Source of the DNA: Rotaria sordida
Taxonomy: Eukaryota; Rotifera; Eurotatoria; Philodinida; Philodinidae
DNA length: 64,000 nucleotides
Direction of reading: 5' to 3'
Assembly (NCBI GenBank): GCA_905250125.1
Contig: CAJNOL010000318.1
Location: forward strand, 1 to 64,000
The position numbers were made by a program, and so were the translations under genes. Below the pieces are notes generated by a model. It was not told the origin of the DNA and did not search any database. It saw only the letters and a program-made list of their open reading frames with translations. Shown here in pieces: positions 50,065-61,877 of this stretch. Each line of letters starts with the position of its first letter. Within the stretch, counting starts at the first letter, position 1.

Positions 50065-51168
50065 ATGAAACATTCAACAGATGAAGGTGTTTTTCAAACA
50101 AGTCTTTTACAAGCATTACAAAAAAATAAAATTATTCAAAATAAATTAACTAAATGTCAACATTTACATTATATTCAACTAGTAAAAGATTTACAAATTT
50201 ATAATTTAAAAGAAAAATATAATCGAGAATTATTATATACATGGAAAAAAGAATCTTATATACGACAATTAAAAAAAGATTTACAAGAATATGAACACCA
50301 ACGTTTTGGAATGAGAGATGATTATTATGAAAATCAACTTAAAACATTAGATAATGTTATTGCTGGTGAACAAACTCTTGTTATACCACCAAGTGAAGAA
50401 AAACGTCGTTTAGATATAAATATAAAATATCATCGATTTCTTCAAAAAAATCCTCTTCAAACATCATCAGCTATGCGTAATACTAAATCAGTAAATGTTT
50501 TTTTTCAACAAAATAAAAAAAACAATGACGATGATGACGAACAAGAAGAAGAAGAAGAAGAAGAAGGCAATGTTCATGATTTAGAAAAAACTTGGCATCA
50601 TATTCATGCACAATCTGCTAGAATTTCAGGTCGAAAACAAAATACTACTTTACCTACAATTTATCGTTCATTAACAACGAATGAAATTCGAAAAAATAGA
50701 ACTTCAGCAAAAAGTCATATTCCATCAACAATAGATAATGTATCAAATGTACATGGTACACAAATTTCTGAATTAATTAATACACCATCCAATGAGAAAA
50801 TTCAACGATCACCACGATCACCTGCTAAATTTGCACCAAATCATTCGGGATTATCTGATGGTATTGAACCTCTATTTATTACAACTGAAACATTAGACAA
50901 ATATGTTCATGATGATCTTATTTCAATGCGTAGTGTACGTCGACCAAGAAAGAATCCTTCGGATTTAAATTTGTTATTTGAAACACGTAAACGAATTTAT
51001 CAAATAAATAGACGTGCTTTAGATTATGAATTAGATCAAAGAAAACGTCGATTACAAAAAAGTATTCAATTTGATCAACTAAAACAAATAGATTCAACTA
51101 ATCATACAGAAAATTTATCTATTAATGTGAATGAAAATGCTGAAAAATCTTTTGACGATAAACATTAA
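50065..51168 (+). CDS. Intronless orphan protein, 367 aa
   Basis: A single uninterrupted frame of 367 codons in a region where other genes have introns every 100-200 bases. Residues 1-100 are charged and helical, rich in Lys, Gln, Tyr and Leu, probably a coiled coil. A run of Asp and Glu lies near 155-167, a Ser/Thr-rich middle follows, and a second basic helix occupies ~295-345 (RKRIYQINRRALDYELDQRK). There is no signal peptide, membrane segment or named domain. Upstream sequence to 49400 is A/T-rich and could be a 5'UTR. The lack of introns may mean a retrocopy or simply a short single-exon gene. I do not recognise it. Confidence 0.7.
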   Translation: MKHSTDEGVFQTSLLQALQKNKIIQNKLTKCQHLHYIQLVKDLQIYNLKEKYNRELLYTWKKESYIRQLKKDLQEYEHQRFGMRDDYYENQLKTLDNVIAGEQTLVIPPSEEKRRLDINIKYHRFLQKNPLQTSSAMRNTKSVNVFFQQNKKNNDDDDEQEEEEEEEGNVHDLEKTWHHIHAQSARISGRKQNTTLPTIYRSLTTNEIRKNRTSAKSHIPSTIDNVSNVHGTQISELINTPSNEKIQRSPRSPAKFAPNHSGLSDGIEPLFITTETLDKYVHDDLISMRSVRRPRKNPSDLNLLFETRKRIYQINRRALDYELDQRKRRLQKSIQFDQLKQIDSTNHTENLSINVNENAEKSFDDKH

Positions 51169-52435
51169 TGTGATAAAATAATTGTTTAGCAAAAAAAAAA
51201 AAAACCAAGAAATTTATTTATTGTCAGTTAATTTTTTATTAAATAGTTCAAATTTTTAATTTATAATAACACGTACATTGCAACATTTTTATTCCTATTT
51301 AATTAACATCACGAGGGTGTGGTTTATTTTTTTTACAAACATGTTAAAATGAAAAATTTACTTAGTAAAAAAGAAACATTTTAAATAACAGACGTTGGCA
51401 ACTGAAAAGAGAACAAATTCATTACTATGTAACTATTATTACGTGTTTTTTTTTCTTAAATGTGCCTTGAAAAAAAAAAAAACATTAACATTTTCTCAAT
51501 TATTTTCAATATTGAATTATACAATACTTAGTTTTATACTATGCATCTATTCTAACTATAATTCTTGTTCTGTTTTTAAAGAGAAGTAACATCATTCGAA
51601 TTTTAGCTAGACTTAAAAAAATATTTTAGAATAGGTTTTGAGACCAGTTTATTGTCCTAATTAAGATGAGATTCTCAAAGAACATCAAATGAAAATCGTA
51701 TAGAATTTTTTTTTGAAAGACTTATGTATAGACATTTTTTTACTATTAACTAATCTTTCATTAATTAAGCATTTAACAAAAAGAAAACAAGCCAAAACTT
51801 ACGTTTGATGAACAACAAACAGCAATAGAAATTGTTATATGGTTTTCAAAAATTTTTGTAAAGCTAAATGATTGTTTCCTCTGCGAGAAATCTTACGATT
51901 AATATGATTTTGCACACTATTCTACATTTTGCTAATATGTAAGCACTCAATAAATCATTTATATATTTTATTCTATCTTAAGTAATACAGTATAAAGTAT
52001 TGAAAAATATGCTTATGTTCTTTAAAGCAAGCATTTTCATAATGAATATTTCGAAGTTCATCTTCTCCTTCTTGTTGAAACGTATCTAGTTCTGGCTGAC
52101 CTATAGAAAGTTGCAAATACACGTCTTTATAGCTAGACAGATGCAAATTTGAACGAGCCCAAGTTCACCGTCAAATTATCGTTCGTCAATGTCTAGCATC
52201 TTCTATCTGCGTGACAAAGAAAACGATGCCAAGTTATTTCTTGTTTTTCACCCTTCCATTGGTTTATTTTGATTACATTCAAACTCATCATTGAAAATTA
52301 TCAAATCGACAATAGTACAGAAATCTTCAATCACATAGAATAATTTTCATTACATTAATGTAAATCATATTAAAGAAGAATTTATTGTAGGAAGTTAAGG
52401 ATCTAGATATTTATTGATTGGGATCCAATAAAAAG
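51169..52435. other. Spacer, no gene seen
   Basis: AT-rich; AATTAAC and poly-A runs near the orphan gene's 3' end. No exon or repeat recognised. Confidence 0.4.
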
Positions 52436-52720
52436 TAAAGTATCTCGCCAGATTTGGTGGCTTATCCTAAACTACGAAACTATAGATGTGATTTTATAGA
52501 GCTAATTCCGACCCATTGAATGGTGTATAAGAAGTCAAGCTATATGAAGAGTTTGACGTGATAAAGGCCGATACACTGTTTAAAATGCTTGAGGATTATT
52601 ATAGAATACTCATAGGTATTCTAATCCATAGGATATCCTAAAACAAACTTATGCAATTTTTCCACTAAACTCAATTGAATACAGTTATAAGTGTTTTTCA
52701 AATTTCTGTAATCAATGTTC
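52436..52720 (+). repeat. Left arm of a 3.5-kb inverted-repeat unit
   Basis: About 285 bases match the reverse complement of 55670-55965 almost throughout. Landmarks are TAGATGTGATTTTATAGAGC, ACCCATTGAATGGTGTATAA, GACGTGATAAAGGCCG and CCATAGGATATCCTAAAA. By eye identity is around 85-90%. The ends of the MITE at 11700-12375 resemble the inner part. Confidence 0.85.
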
Positions 52721-53251
52721 CTATTCTGAAATAAGAACATCGGAACCTGTCGGGAGTATATGAGCAGTGTAAAAACACCCTTTTTAGCTGTATCTTAGGA
52801 TAGGAACAACCAAAAGACCTGGGTAACCCGTCAGCTGGCCATTGGTGGTAATATGCCACACTTCAGTTAAAGACTCTGGCCCGCCTATGAGTTTCATAAC
52901 AATTTTCTCTGTACAAACCTAAAATTTCTAACCAAAAAATGTCCTAAAGGATCATATCCTATCATTCTCTAAACTCTTTCAATTCATTGCCTTTTCTACT
53001 TGAATGTCAGTCTATTTGATTCGTTTTGTGCAGACGACATTATATTATGCAAAAGAGATTTCTAACTTTCATCGATTGAATATAAATATTCTTAGAAGTC
53101 ATAACAAAAAGAAAAATTTTCGTTTTAGATAATTATTAAATCATGCAATATTTGTTAAAAAGTTAGATGTCATTTATCGAATTTTATTTATTTACATCCT
53201 TTTAAAGAACAACACAAAATATTTAATATAAGATTGAGAGAGTATGCTTTT

Positions 53252-54007
53252 CTATTCAATATATTGCCAAAAGACATTTAATTTCGAAGGCCAATAACAA
53301 AATATATTAAAGAGCAATATTTGAAGCCTATTCAGAAAAAAGTCAGATTGAATTTCGGCGTAACGCATCAACACGAACAAAGGTAATTTGATCGTAATTG
53401 TGGGTACGTAATGTAAGTGATAGTCGATGAAAAAATTCTCTGGATATAGAAAATAAAAAAAATTGATAGTTAAGAGTTGTGGAAGCAATGAAGCTTCGAT
53501 CAACCAACGAAGAAAGTTCATATATGTTACTGTATAGTTGCTATTCATCAATTGCAGCCATGTGTAGAGAACAGCGATATATACATAAACGAATATCAAT
53601 TTCATTTCTTTTTTCAATACAATAATTATTAATGAATATCTATCCAGATCATATATGTCTAACAAGTTGCTATTCATAACATTACTTATACGTTTCAAAT
53701 AAGAATAAAAGAATAATATCATTATCAAATATATCGGAAGAAAAATATAGGAAATAAGTAATTGTTGAGTTAAACATGTAATAATGAAATGAATGATAAG
53801 CCAAATATTCATATTAGAAACACATGACATATGTTGATATTCTATTTCAAATGATTGATTTGGTATTAAGAGAAATGTTTCATTGGTCGATAACATTCTA
53901 CTCATTATAATAAAATGATTATTATAAGAAATAATTCTGTTTAAATAAGAAATATGTCGCTTATTCAATTTGTCTTGATCGTATTCGATATTGTCTATGT
54001 TATACAA
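53252..54007 (-). CDS. Multi-pass membrane protein fragment, possibly half of a seven-helix receptor
   Basis: An open frame of 251 codons begins at TTG. The first ATG is about 34 codons in (MSRMLSTNE), so the true 5' end is either there or in a missing upstream exon. At least three hydrophobic blocks are seen: residues ~68-105 (probably TM5, long), ~125-155 (KKEMKLIFVYVYIAVLYTWLQ, like TM6) and ~165-190 (LIEASLLPQLLTINFFYFL, like TM7). A Cys and a Trp just before the first block recall extracellular loop 2 of class A receptors. This fits the C-terminal half of a divergent receptor. NPxxY is absent. The gene is either partial or its 5' exons are too diverged to find. Confidence 0.5.
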   Translation of the reverse strand: MYNIDNIEYDQDKLNKRHISYLNRIISYNNHFIIMSRMLSTNETFLLIPNQSFEIEYQHMSCVSNMNIWLIIHFIITCLTQQLLISYIFLPIYLIMILFFYSYLKRISNVMNSNLLDIYDLDRYSLIIIVLKKEMKLIFVYVYIAVLYTWLQLMNSNYTVTYMNFLRWLIEASLLPQLLTINFFYFLYPENFFIDYHLHYVPTITIKLPLFVLMRYAEIQSDFFLNRLQILLFNIFCYWPSKLNVFWQYIE

Positions 54008-54668
54008 ACAGTCTCATATAAATACACATTCGTCGTTTATTTCACATATTTAGTATTACCTTATCTTATTTCACTCTCCTCATTGAACAATGGATAGAAT
54101 ACAGACAAAAAACAACAAAAAACATTGACCAATGTCTCGCTTCCATCAAATTTAACGATTGAACAGAGTCACAAGTTGACTATTCTCTTTTCTTATATTC
54201 ATGTATTTTTTTTCTCCTTGTTTTTGGCTTGTTTATGACATTGCGCCATCTTCTTTTTAGTCTTTGTTTGGATGAAAATCAAAAATCCAATCGTCAATAT
54301 AACGCATTTATGAGTGAATTCAACTTTCTCATATGATTGAAATTTTAGCCGTATTTTTCCTATAATTTTGCTTCTGGTCAACTGTTTTGGACAATTTTTT
54401 TACATATTATTCATATTTGAGCGTTCCACTGCTATACAGAATCTCAATTTTTCCATTCATAACGTTTTGGTAAAGAAAGAATATCCCATAAAGAATTCAA
54501 TTATAAGTCCATTATTATAGAAATATGTTATCAAAATAAAAGCAAAAACAAAAAAAGGATCAGTAGACAGTCAATATTCGACTACAATTTTTCACCCTCA
54601 AGATAATGAGTCTATTGACAATTAATCTTCATTTAACATGATCGTAAGATTTAGATGAATATCGAACG

Positions 54669-54690
54669 AGAGAGAGAGAGAGAGAGAGAC
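54669..54690. repeat. GA microsatellite
   Basis: About ten tandem GA units. Confidence 0.85.
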
Positions 54691-54934
54691 AGACATCTTT
54701 TAATAATTGATAATGTAATTGGTTGGATTGGATGATAATTATTGTAAATAAAAGATGTTGAATCTTTCATTCCTAAAAAAATCAGCCCTATAGACTGGAC
54801 ACACAGTAGAAATATTCAAACTTTTTATCGTAAAGCTACTTATGGATCACCCTGTACTATTGTCGTAATGATTCATTGTTGTTGAAGTCAAAGCCCAGCT
54901 GAGCGTTGTTATTAGGATCAGAAAATAGCTTAGT

Positions 54935-54967
54935 GTTGTTATTAGGGATGTGGTCCCTAATAACAAC
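54935..54967. repeat. Perfect 14-bp hairpin
   Basis: GTTGTTATTAGGGA, a 5-base loop TGTGG, then TCCCTAATAACAAC. A partial third copy of the arm lies 30 bases upstream (GTTGTTATTAGGA near 54906). Confidence 0.9.
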
Positions 54968-55669
54968 AGATGCAGATGGTTTTCGTAGATTGCTGATTTC
55001 TCCGGCACTCATTTCAGCGGAGGATGATTCATATACTATTTGAAAGAGGACACTTTAAGCACAATGCCGTGGTCCCCCTCAGGAACTAGAAAAACTGAGT
55101 TTTGTGAGAATGTTTCACACATAACATCTTTTGGAACAACAGGGACTGAATGTCAACTTGCAAGATTGTGTCTAAGAATAGTCTGTTTTCGTTTATGAAG
55201 GGACCAGTATATTAACAATATTCAGCGGTTCTATTAAAAATTTTTATCTATCAATAGTCAGCACACAATCTCTGATGAACTGATATAAATAACTCCTTCA
55301 TAATTGGAAAAAATATTTTGACCTCCAGATCGTTGAAGGTAAATATGGGTATAGAGTTGCAGGAAGAAGGCCTGTAATTTTTATTATTTCTTCTTCAAAT
55401 TTTTATTCCAGATATTCAGGTTTGGTTTTTGCATGAAACTTCACAAGAATCTATAAATATCTCATGTTCATTCCCAAAATAGTTTTCTCACATCCCCGTA
55501 ACCTCTTCAAGAACCTGAAGGCCAACTAAATTCTTTTACATTTATAAAGAGGGTGTGGGTGTGAGTGTGTATTCACTTGTTCTGTGGTACAAAGTTGAGC
55601 AGACTGTAATATTATATAGTCAAGAAATAACCTAGAAATAAGAAAATGGACCATTTTTAAGTATGAAGA

Positions 55670-55965
55670 AAGCAACAATGAAAGCTATTAATTAATTATA
55701 GAAAATTGAAGAACATCTATAACTGTATCCAATTGAGTTTAGCAAAAAAAATTGCATAAGTTTGTTTTTTAGGATATCCTATGGATTACAATACCTATGA
55801 GTATTCTATAATAATCCTGAAGTATTATAAATAGTGTACCGGCCTTTATCACGTCAAAATCTTCATAAAACTTGACTTCTTATACACCATTCAATGGGTC
55901 GAAATTAGCTCTATAAAATCACATCTATTGTATCATGGTTTAGGATAGGCTACCAAAATCAGTGA
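55670..55965 (-). repeat. Right arm of the 3.5-kb inverted-repeat unit
   Basis: Reverse complement of 52436-52720; see that entry. It ends about 300 bases from the 3' end of the MFSD2-like gene. Confidence 0.85.
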
Positions 55966-56268
55966 GGTCTGCTCTAGGTCCGAATTCAGGTTTCGAAGGA
56001 ATTGCAGTTCCCTACACTACTTCTCTTTTCATCCTTTATCTGGATGTTGTTTTTTGTTTTGAATGATCATTAAAACTATAATCGTTTTTCTGTACTTTCA
56101 TAGATATAATTAGTTATATGATCACTTAAAAACTAATAATTCAAATAGTTTTTTTTCATCATTAAAAACAAACATGACATTGAAAATTGTAGTCAGATAG
56201 AAAAAAAAAATTGTTATACAATAAAGAAAATTAATCCAGACATAAGTCAAAAAAAAAAATACACATTC

Positions 56269-59200
56269 TTATAAATAACTGTCATCTACTTCTGTATCGA
56301 TTCTTTTATTTTTTTCTTTTGACTTATTGGCCAAATTTTTCTCAGGTGATGATGTGTTTCTAAAGAGAAAAAATAATAAGACGAAAGAAAAATTATATAT
56401 ATATATATAGGTTTTTTTTAGTACCTCATGTTTTTCAATTCGTATTGAATTTCTTTAGCTCGTTTATCATCAATTGAATAAAAATATAAACATACTGTTG
56501 ATACAATCAGTACACAACCTGGAACAGCACCCATCAATATACTTAATGTTAATGCGACTGATGATGGTTGTTGACATTGTTTAGCATCATAACCACTTGC
56601 ACTAAAAATTACTATATACAATCTATTAATTAAAATAAAACATTTTTACCCTAATGATAATTGAACAATACCCGCATATAATGCTTGTACAAGTTTAGCA
56701 CCAAGAAAAAAGAATGTATAAAAAATTTCTACAGGTCTTCGACCTGTTTCTAGCGTAAATGCATCAATACAATCTGGTAACATGCCCCTAAATTGAAAAA
56801 AAATTTTTTTTTTTTTTTTGTTTCTTTAAATTTAATAAATATAAAATAATTCAAACCATGGCATGATATAACCACAAGCAACTGTATTGGCACCCACAAT
56901 TGCTGCAACAAATAAAAGAGCTATAGGAGATTTAGTAATTAATATAATGATTACAGTTGGTATTAAACACTAATTTAAAAGAAAAACTTTCTTTCAATAG
57001 ATACAAAACAAAACAAAAAAAGAAGAAGAATTATTGCATACTAAATTTCCAATAAAAAAACTTTTTTTCTTTCCAATTCGACGCATTATTATTGACCATA
57101 CAAATAAAAGAATCATTGTTGATATCTGTAAAAGTAAAAAACAAAAAAGGGAAAATTAAATAAAGACTAAGTTTTTCTTTTTTTTTTTTTTGTTGTTTGA
57201 AAATAATACAAACAATTAATGTTCCAGCCAGAAATGGAAACATTCCATGTGATTTTTTTACATGAGTTAAATAAAGTTCAAGAACACTTTGAATTGACTA
57301 TCGAAAAAAGAAAACTATCGAATGTCTTGATCAATGAAAAGAACAAAAAAAAAATGAAAGTTTTAATAAATACCTGAGTTGCAAGAATAGATGCAACTGT
57401 TGCTACTGTTAAGATCATAAATGGTTTAAAACGTATTATCATTTTAAAACCTTTTAAATAACTTGTTTCACTTGTTTGAATAACATCTAATAATAATAAT
57501 AAAAAAAACTTTAATCTAATCTAATCTTTTATTTTATTTTTTTCAAACTTACCAACAACTTCACGAACAGAAATAAATAAAAATAATGCTGTTAAAATAT
57601 GAACTAATGCTACAATACCAGCTGAAGTCATATAAGCACCTGCCTAGGTTTATTTTTATAAATATGAAATAATAATGAAATTTATTTTATAATTACCACA
57701 TTACTTGGTACCGTTAAATCCGGTTCCATCGTTGTAGTCGTGGAATATTCTATTACATTATTATTTGATCCATTAACAAACGTTGAATTGTCACAGTTTG
57801 GTCTAATTTTTGATGCTTTAAACATAGCTGTAACACCTGACTGAAGAGCAATCGAAAGTAATAGACCAGCAGCTTCAAATAAAGTACCTATTTTATGTAC
57901 AAAAAAAAAAAAAAAAGAACAAAATTAAAATAATACAAATAAAATTATTTATTCATACGAAATTTTGTTAATTGATCTCGTTCATTTTGATCTAATGTTA
58001 AATAAATAGTAAGAGCCGTATGTGGAATGCGTGATGCCTAGATTCTTTTCTTTTTTTTTTATTACAATAAAAAAATAATTTCTATATAACTTACAGTCAT
58101 AAATGTCCATAGTAAAGAATGAAGTATGAGATAATAGGCTAATTTACCACCGCTAGAAATATTTGGAAGACACCATATACCGAAATAGCAGAGTGCAACA
58201 CAAGGTGCTGAAAAAAGTATCCTAAAAAATGATATTCAATTAAAGAAAATATCTATGTCAAATCTGAAAGTGAATTCTCATTTTCAGATACCCACGAAAA
58301 TACACATACAAAACATAATATCTCTCTGATTAATAATGCCACAAAAATATACACGGAGTAATTATCGAAATATTTGAAAGTTTTCCATCATTCAATTTAA
58401 TTTTCATATCTCACACTGCTGAAATAGAAATACATCAATGCTTAATTTTCGATTGTTCTATCTGATACGATTACCACGCGTAATGAAATACAATTTATTT
58501 ATTGTATTACGTTTTGATTTAAGATGATTATAAACATTTTTACTAGATGCTAATCTTCATTCTTTGGTTTTTTTTTCACACAGAATTGTAAACGATTGTA
58601 GATATCAAAATAATAATCAATAATTTATTCTCATTTCATATGATAATTGAACATGAAGCTCATTGTTTCGACATTATTACATCACATAATCATCATATTA
58701 CTTTCTGAAATATTGCTATATTTTCTTTATCTATTCTGACATATCTCAGCACATTGGAGTGTTCGTGAGCGAGTGAAGTACCTAACGCATGGTTATTTTT
58801 TTTTCTCTTGTTTTACATACTCGAAAGTGATTTATTCGAGAGTATTCTTAATTATATACTAGATTTTATTTCCATTTTGTCAACCTTGAGATAAGAATCA
58901 TCATTAATAAGACAACGAATTTCTTCGATGTTTTCAGATGACATATATGACTATTTTACAAATTATTTATAAGATAGAATTTAGTCATCGTAAATAGAAC
59001 ATCTTTCATCATAAGCTAATTTTCTTTTTTATATTTAACCACACTGTGAACATGGATGTGTAAATGAAAATTAGCTTTACTCATTCAAAAATAGGGGTGT
59101 TGATCTTCCACTCAAAATTTTTCTATGATACTATCAATCCAATAATGATCATACAATGCATAAATATAGAGTCCAGTAGTAGATTTAGAGAAGGGCCTTG

Positions 59201-61877
59201 ATGGTGATTATTTTTCTCAACAAGGAAGACTCAATAATGAGCTGATAATGCTTCTAATGAACCACAAAATATACTTTTTTAGTCAAGATCGTGTCCTACT
59301 CTTTTCACTGAAGCGCACACATTAATCAAAATTCTAGATTCACCATTAATAGAGTCACAATAAGTGCTATAAGTATGTATGAACAGTAATTCTCCGTGAA
59401 GTATACTTTCACATAATAAAAATTTGATTACTTTTACTATGCTCTATGGAAAGCGGTGAATACATACAAATTTTTTTCTTTTTGTGAAACAGTTTACAAG
59501 ATTTACATTTCAAAAAAAAAAGCAAATAAATGGTAGGGATAAATAAAGATTATAAAATAAACAAGAATGGATTGGTTCATGTTTGATTTATATTGATGAT
59601 AAATATACGAAAATAGTTAATAATTTCATTTCTTTATCATTAGAAAAGAAAACCGAAGTTAATAACATAGATTCATGTCAAAATTGTTAAAATCATTATT
59701 GCTATTTTATTATCTAACTCAAATAAATTTTTAATGATTAGTTTGTTTTTTAAATAATATTTATTATGAAAATAAAAACTAGAATTTCAAACACTTTTTT
59801 TACCTATAGGATTTTGTCTAGATCGTTTCATATGTCTCTACCTTTTAACAATGAAATCTTCGCATGACTTCTCCCTTCGGTAAGATATGAATAAATGAAT
59901 CTTCTGCCATTTTTTACAGGTAGGTACAAATGAGTTGAAATTTTTAATTTTAGAGATTTCTTGCCATAGGCTTTCATTTGAAATACAACAATTCAACATT
60001 TGACAAGAAATTTCATATTGTTGTAGTTAGAATGGTATGGAGTTTTCAGTGTGTTTGATCTTGTTCAAAAAACTTTTTTGTTACCAATGTTCAATTCTAC
60101 AAATTTTTGAAAACGTCATTTCATGCACTTTGATGTGCTCTTTCAAATGAGACTACTTTCAAACTTTTCTATCGTGCTGATCCGATCAACTTAACTTATT
60201 CTTGGGATCATACTTTCTCGAAATGATATATAACACTAATCCAAAAATATCAGACGATAAGGCACTTTCATTAACATGAAAAGATAGCATGTAATCGATT
60301 GTATCTATGGTAAAAAAATCTTATTGTTCTTTTAAAAAATGAAAATTTGCTGAAAAGTATTGTCCTATAAGACACTCCAAATTTAGCGTAGTAGCTACGC
60401 TTGCAGTATCGATATTTTCAGAATGGCTTATCTGTTTAAGCTGAAAATTTTAAATTACCCCTAACTCAGATGTATATATCAACTGTAAAAATATCAGCCA
60501 AATCCGTGAGATTGGTTGAGCAGCGATGGTCATCGCTGACGCGCAATGCCTCCTAAAAAGCTAATGTTCATTAGAAAGAAAACAAATTTCGACAACTGAC
60601 GAACGTCAGTTGAGCGAAGTTTCTGTTTCCTATTATGCTTTGCATGATGAAAATCAGTTTCACTTAAAAATTCTATAAGAACATTTACGTGTTTGGAGAA
60701 TATCTTTCAATGCAATGATTTCACTAACGAGAGAAATACCTGAACTTCATATTGAGTTCACAAGAAGGTCTCGGTAGAACTAGAAAAATCCTAAAGCATT
60801 CGTATCCATAGACCTCTGAATCCTAGTTATGACTGTTTTACTGAGTTTTCATCCAGCTTTTAGTATTCATCGAAAAATCGAATAACGGAATTTCGAACTG
60901 AAATTTCGCCGATAGTTATGCCTGATGAATATGGAATACCTTGAAAATTTCAGCCAAAAATAATGCTTCCTTGTCGAGATATCGAATTTCCAATAAACGG
61001 TCGTGTGCCACAAAAAATCGAGTTCACTTGAATATTGAATATCTCGACAATGGAAGATTCTTTTCGACTGAAACTCTGTGAATATTCCCCGAGTCACCAG
61101 ATCTATCTATGGGCAAAATTTCAGGTCGAAGTTTCGTTATTTGATTTTTCAGTAAATATCGAAAGCTGAATTGAAAATTCACTAAAACAGTAATAACTCT
61201 GCTCTATAGATGCACAGAAAGAACGAATCTTCTAAGGATTTTTTCTAATCCGATCAAGACATCCTTATGAGCTCAAATGGTGAGCATCAGTTCAGGTAGT
61301 TCCACACTGTCAGTGAAATATTTTCTTTTTAATCTCAATGAAGTTTTCAACTGTTCATCAGTGTGCATATATACACTTACCAAGGTCTCATTTTTCCCCA
61401 TCTAAATGAACATCGACTAAAAAGATAACCACCAATAGGATCAGTTAAACCATCAATAAGACGACTAGTAAATAAAATAATTGCATTATATATTGGTGAT
61501 ACCTAAAAAATATTCATTCTATAGATGTTCAAATAACAATTAAATTAATCGAACTTTAGCAATATCCAAAAGAAATTCATTTATATAAAAAGCAATAATT
61601 GATAATTGCATTGAATAAGGTAAACCAACAGCACCATAGGCTATTTTGGTTCGCCATGAAAGTTTATCTGATGAACTTTTATTAAGTATTTCTTTTGTTG
61701 GATCGTCATAAGTATATTCTTCTTCTTCTTCTTCTTCATCGTCTGATTCTTCTGCATGACGATTATATTTAGTAATTGTTTGAATTGGTGGTGAATTACC
61801 TCGTTTTTTCTAATAAAAATTTCATTGAATTTTGAATAGAATAAATTTTTTATAAATATTCCTACCATACGTGCCAT
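56269..61877 (-). CDS. MFSD2A: MFSD2-type sodium-dependent lysolipid symporter, 558 aa
   Basis: Fourteen exons on the minus strand: 61877-61866, 61809-61555, 61502-61381, 58221-58095, 58037-57959, 57887-57697, 57643-57553, 57486-57374, 57297-57214, 57125-57042, 56969-56857, 56787-56650, 56601-56425 and 56359-56269. Phases match and give 558 residues, close to animal MFSD2 (~530-545). Residues 1-55 are an acidic cytoplasmic tail (Glu run). Twelve helices of the GPH/MFS sugar-cation symporter fold follow. Family marks are GAVGLPYSMQ, DGLTDPIGGY with the cation-site Asp, RWGKMRPW, and DQNERDQLTKFR. The gap between helices 5 and 6 carries a glycosylated loop with Cys. Family members import lysophosphatidylcholine carrying long-chain fatty acids across the plasma membrane. 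MFSD2A versus MFSD2B cannot be decided. Intron 3 is 3.2 kb while the others are 50-105 bases. Confidence 0.93.
58222..61380 (-). other. Intron 3 of the MFSD2-like gene, 3.16 kb
   Basis: GTAAGT donor, TTTTAG acceptor on the minus strand. It holds a foldback element at 60737-61304. The rest (58222-60736) has no exon, RNA gene or clear inverted repeat; 59095-59110 reads TAGGGGTGTTGAT, hAT-end-like, with no partner found. Confidence 0.7.
60737..61304. mobile_element. Foldback element in MFSD2 intron 3 (family F7)
   Basis: The arms are inverted around ~61000. Pairs include TACCTGAACT with its complement at 61290-61300, AAAAATCCTAAAG...ATTCG with the complement near 61230-61245, and AAAAATCGAATAACGGAA with the complement of TTCGTTATTTGATTTTTC near 61130. 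The arms are diverged, so it is old. No coding potential. Confidence 0.65.

Larger units (their letters stand above)
54008..55669. other. Non-coding stretch inside the 3.5-kb unit
   Basis: Contains a GA microsatellite (54669-54690), a hairpin at 54935-54967 and otherwise unique-looking sequence. A short frame at 54199-54381 (-) has one hydrophobic patch but no support as an exon. Confidence 0.4.
52436..55965. mobile_element. Possible 3.5-kb DNA element bounded by ~285-bp inverted arms
   Basis: The two arms point toward each other and enclose a minus-strand membrane-protein frame (53252-54007), a 14-bp hairpin and a GA microsatellite. No transposase was found. It could be one composite or gene-carrying element, or two independent MITEs that happen to lie inverted. 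No target duplication was identified, so the unit is a hypothesis. Confidence 0.4.
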
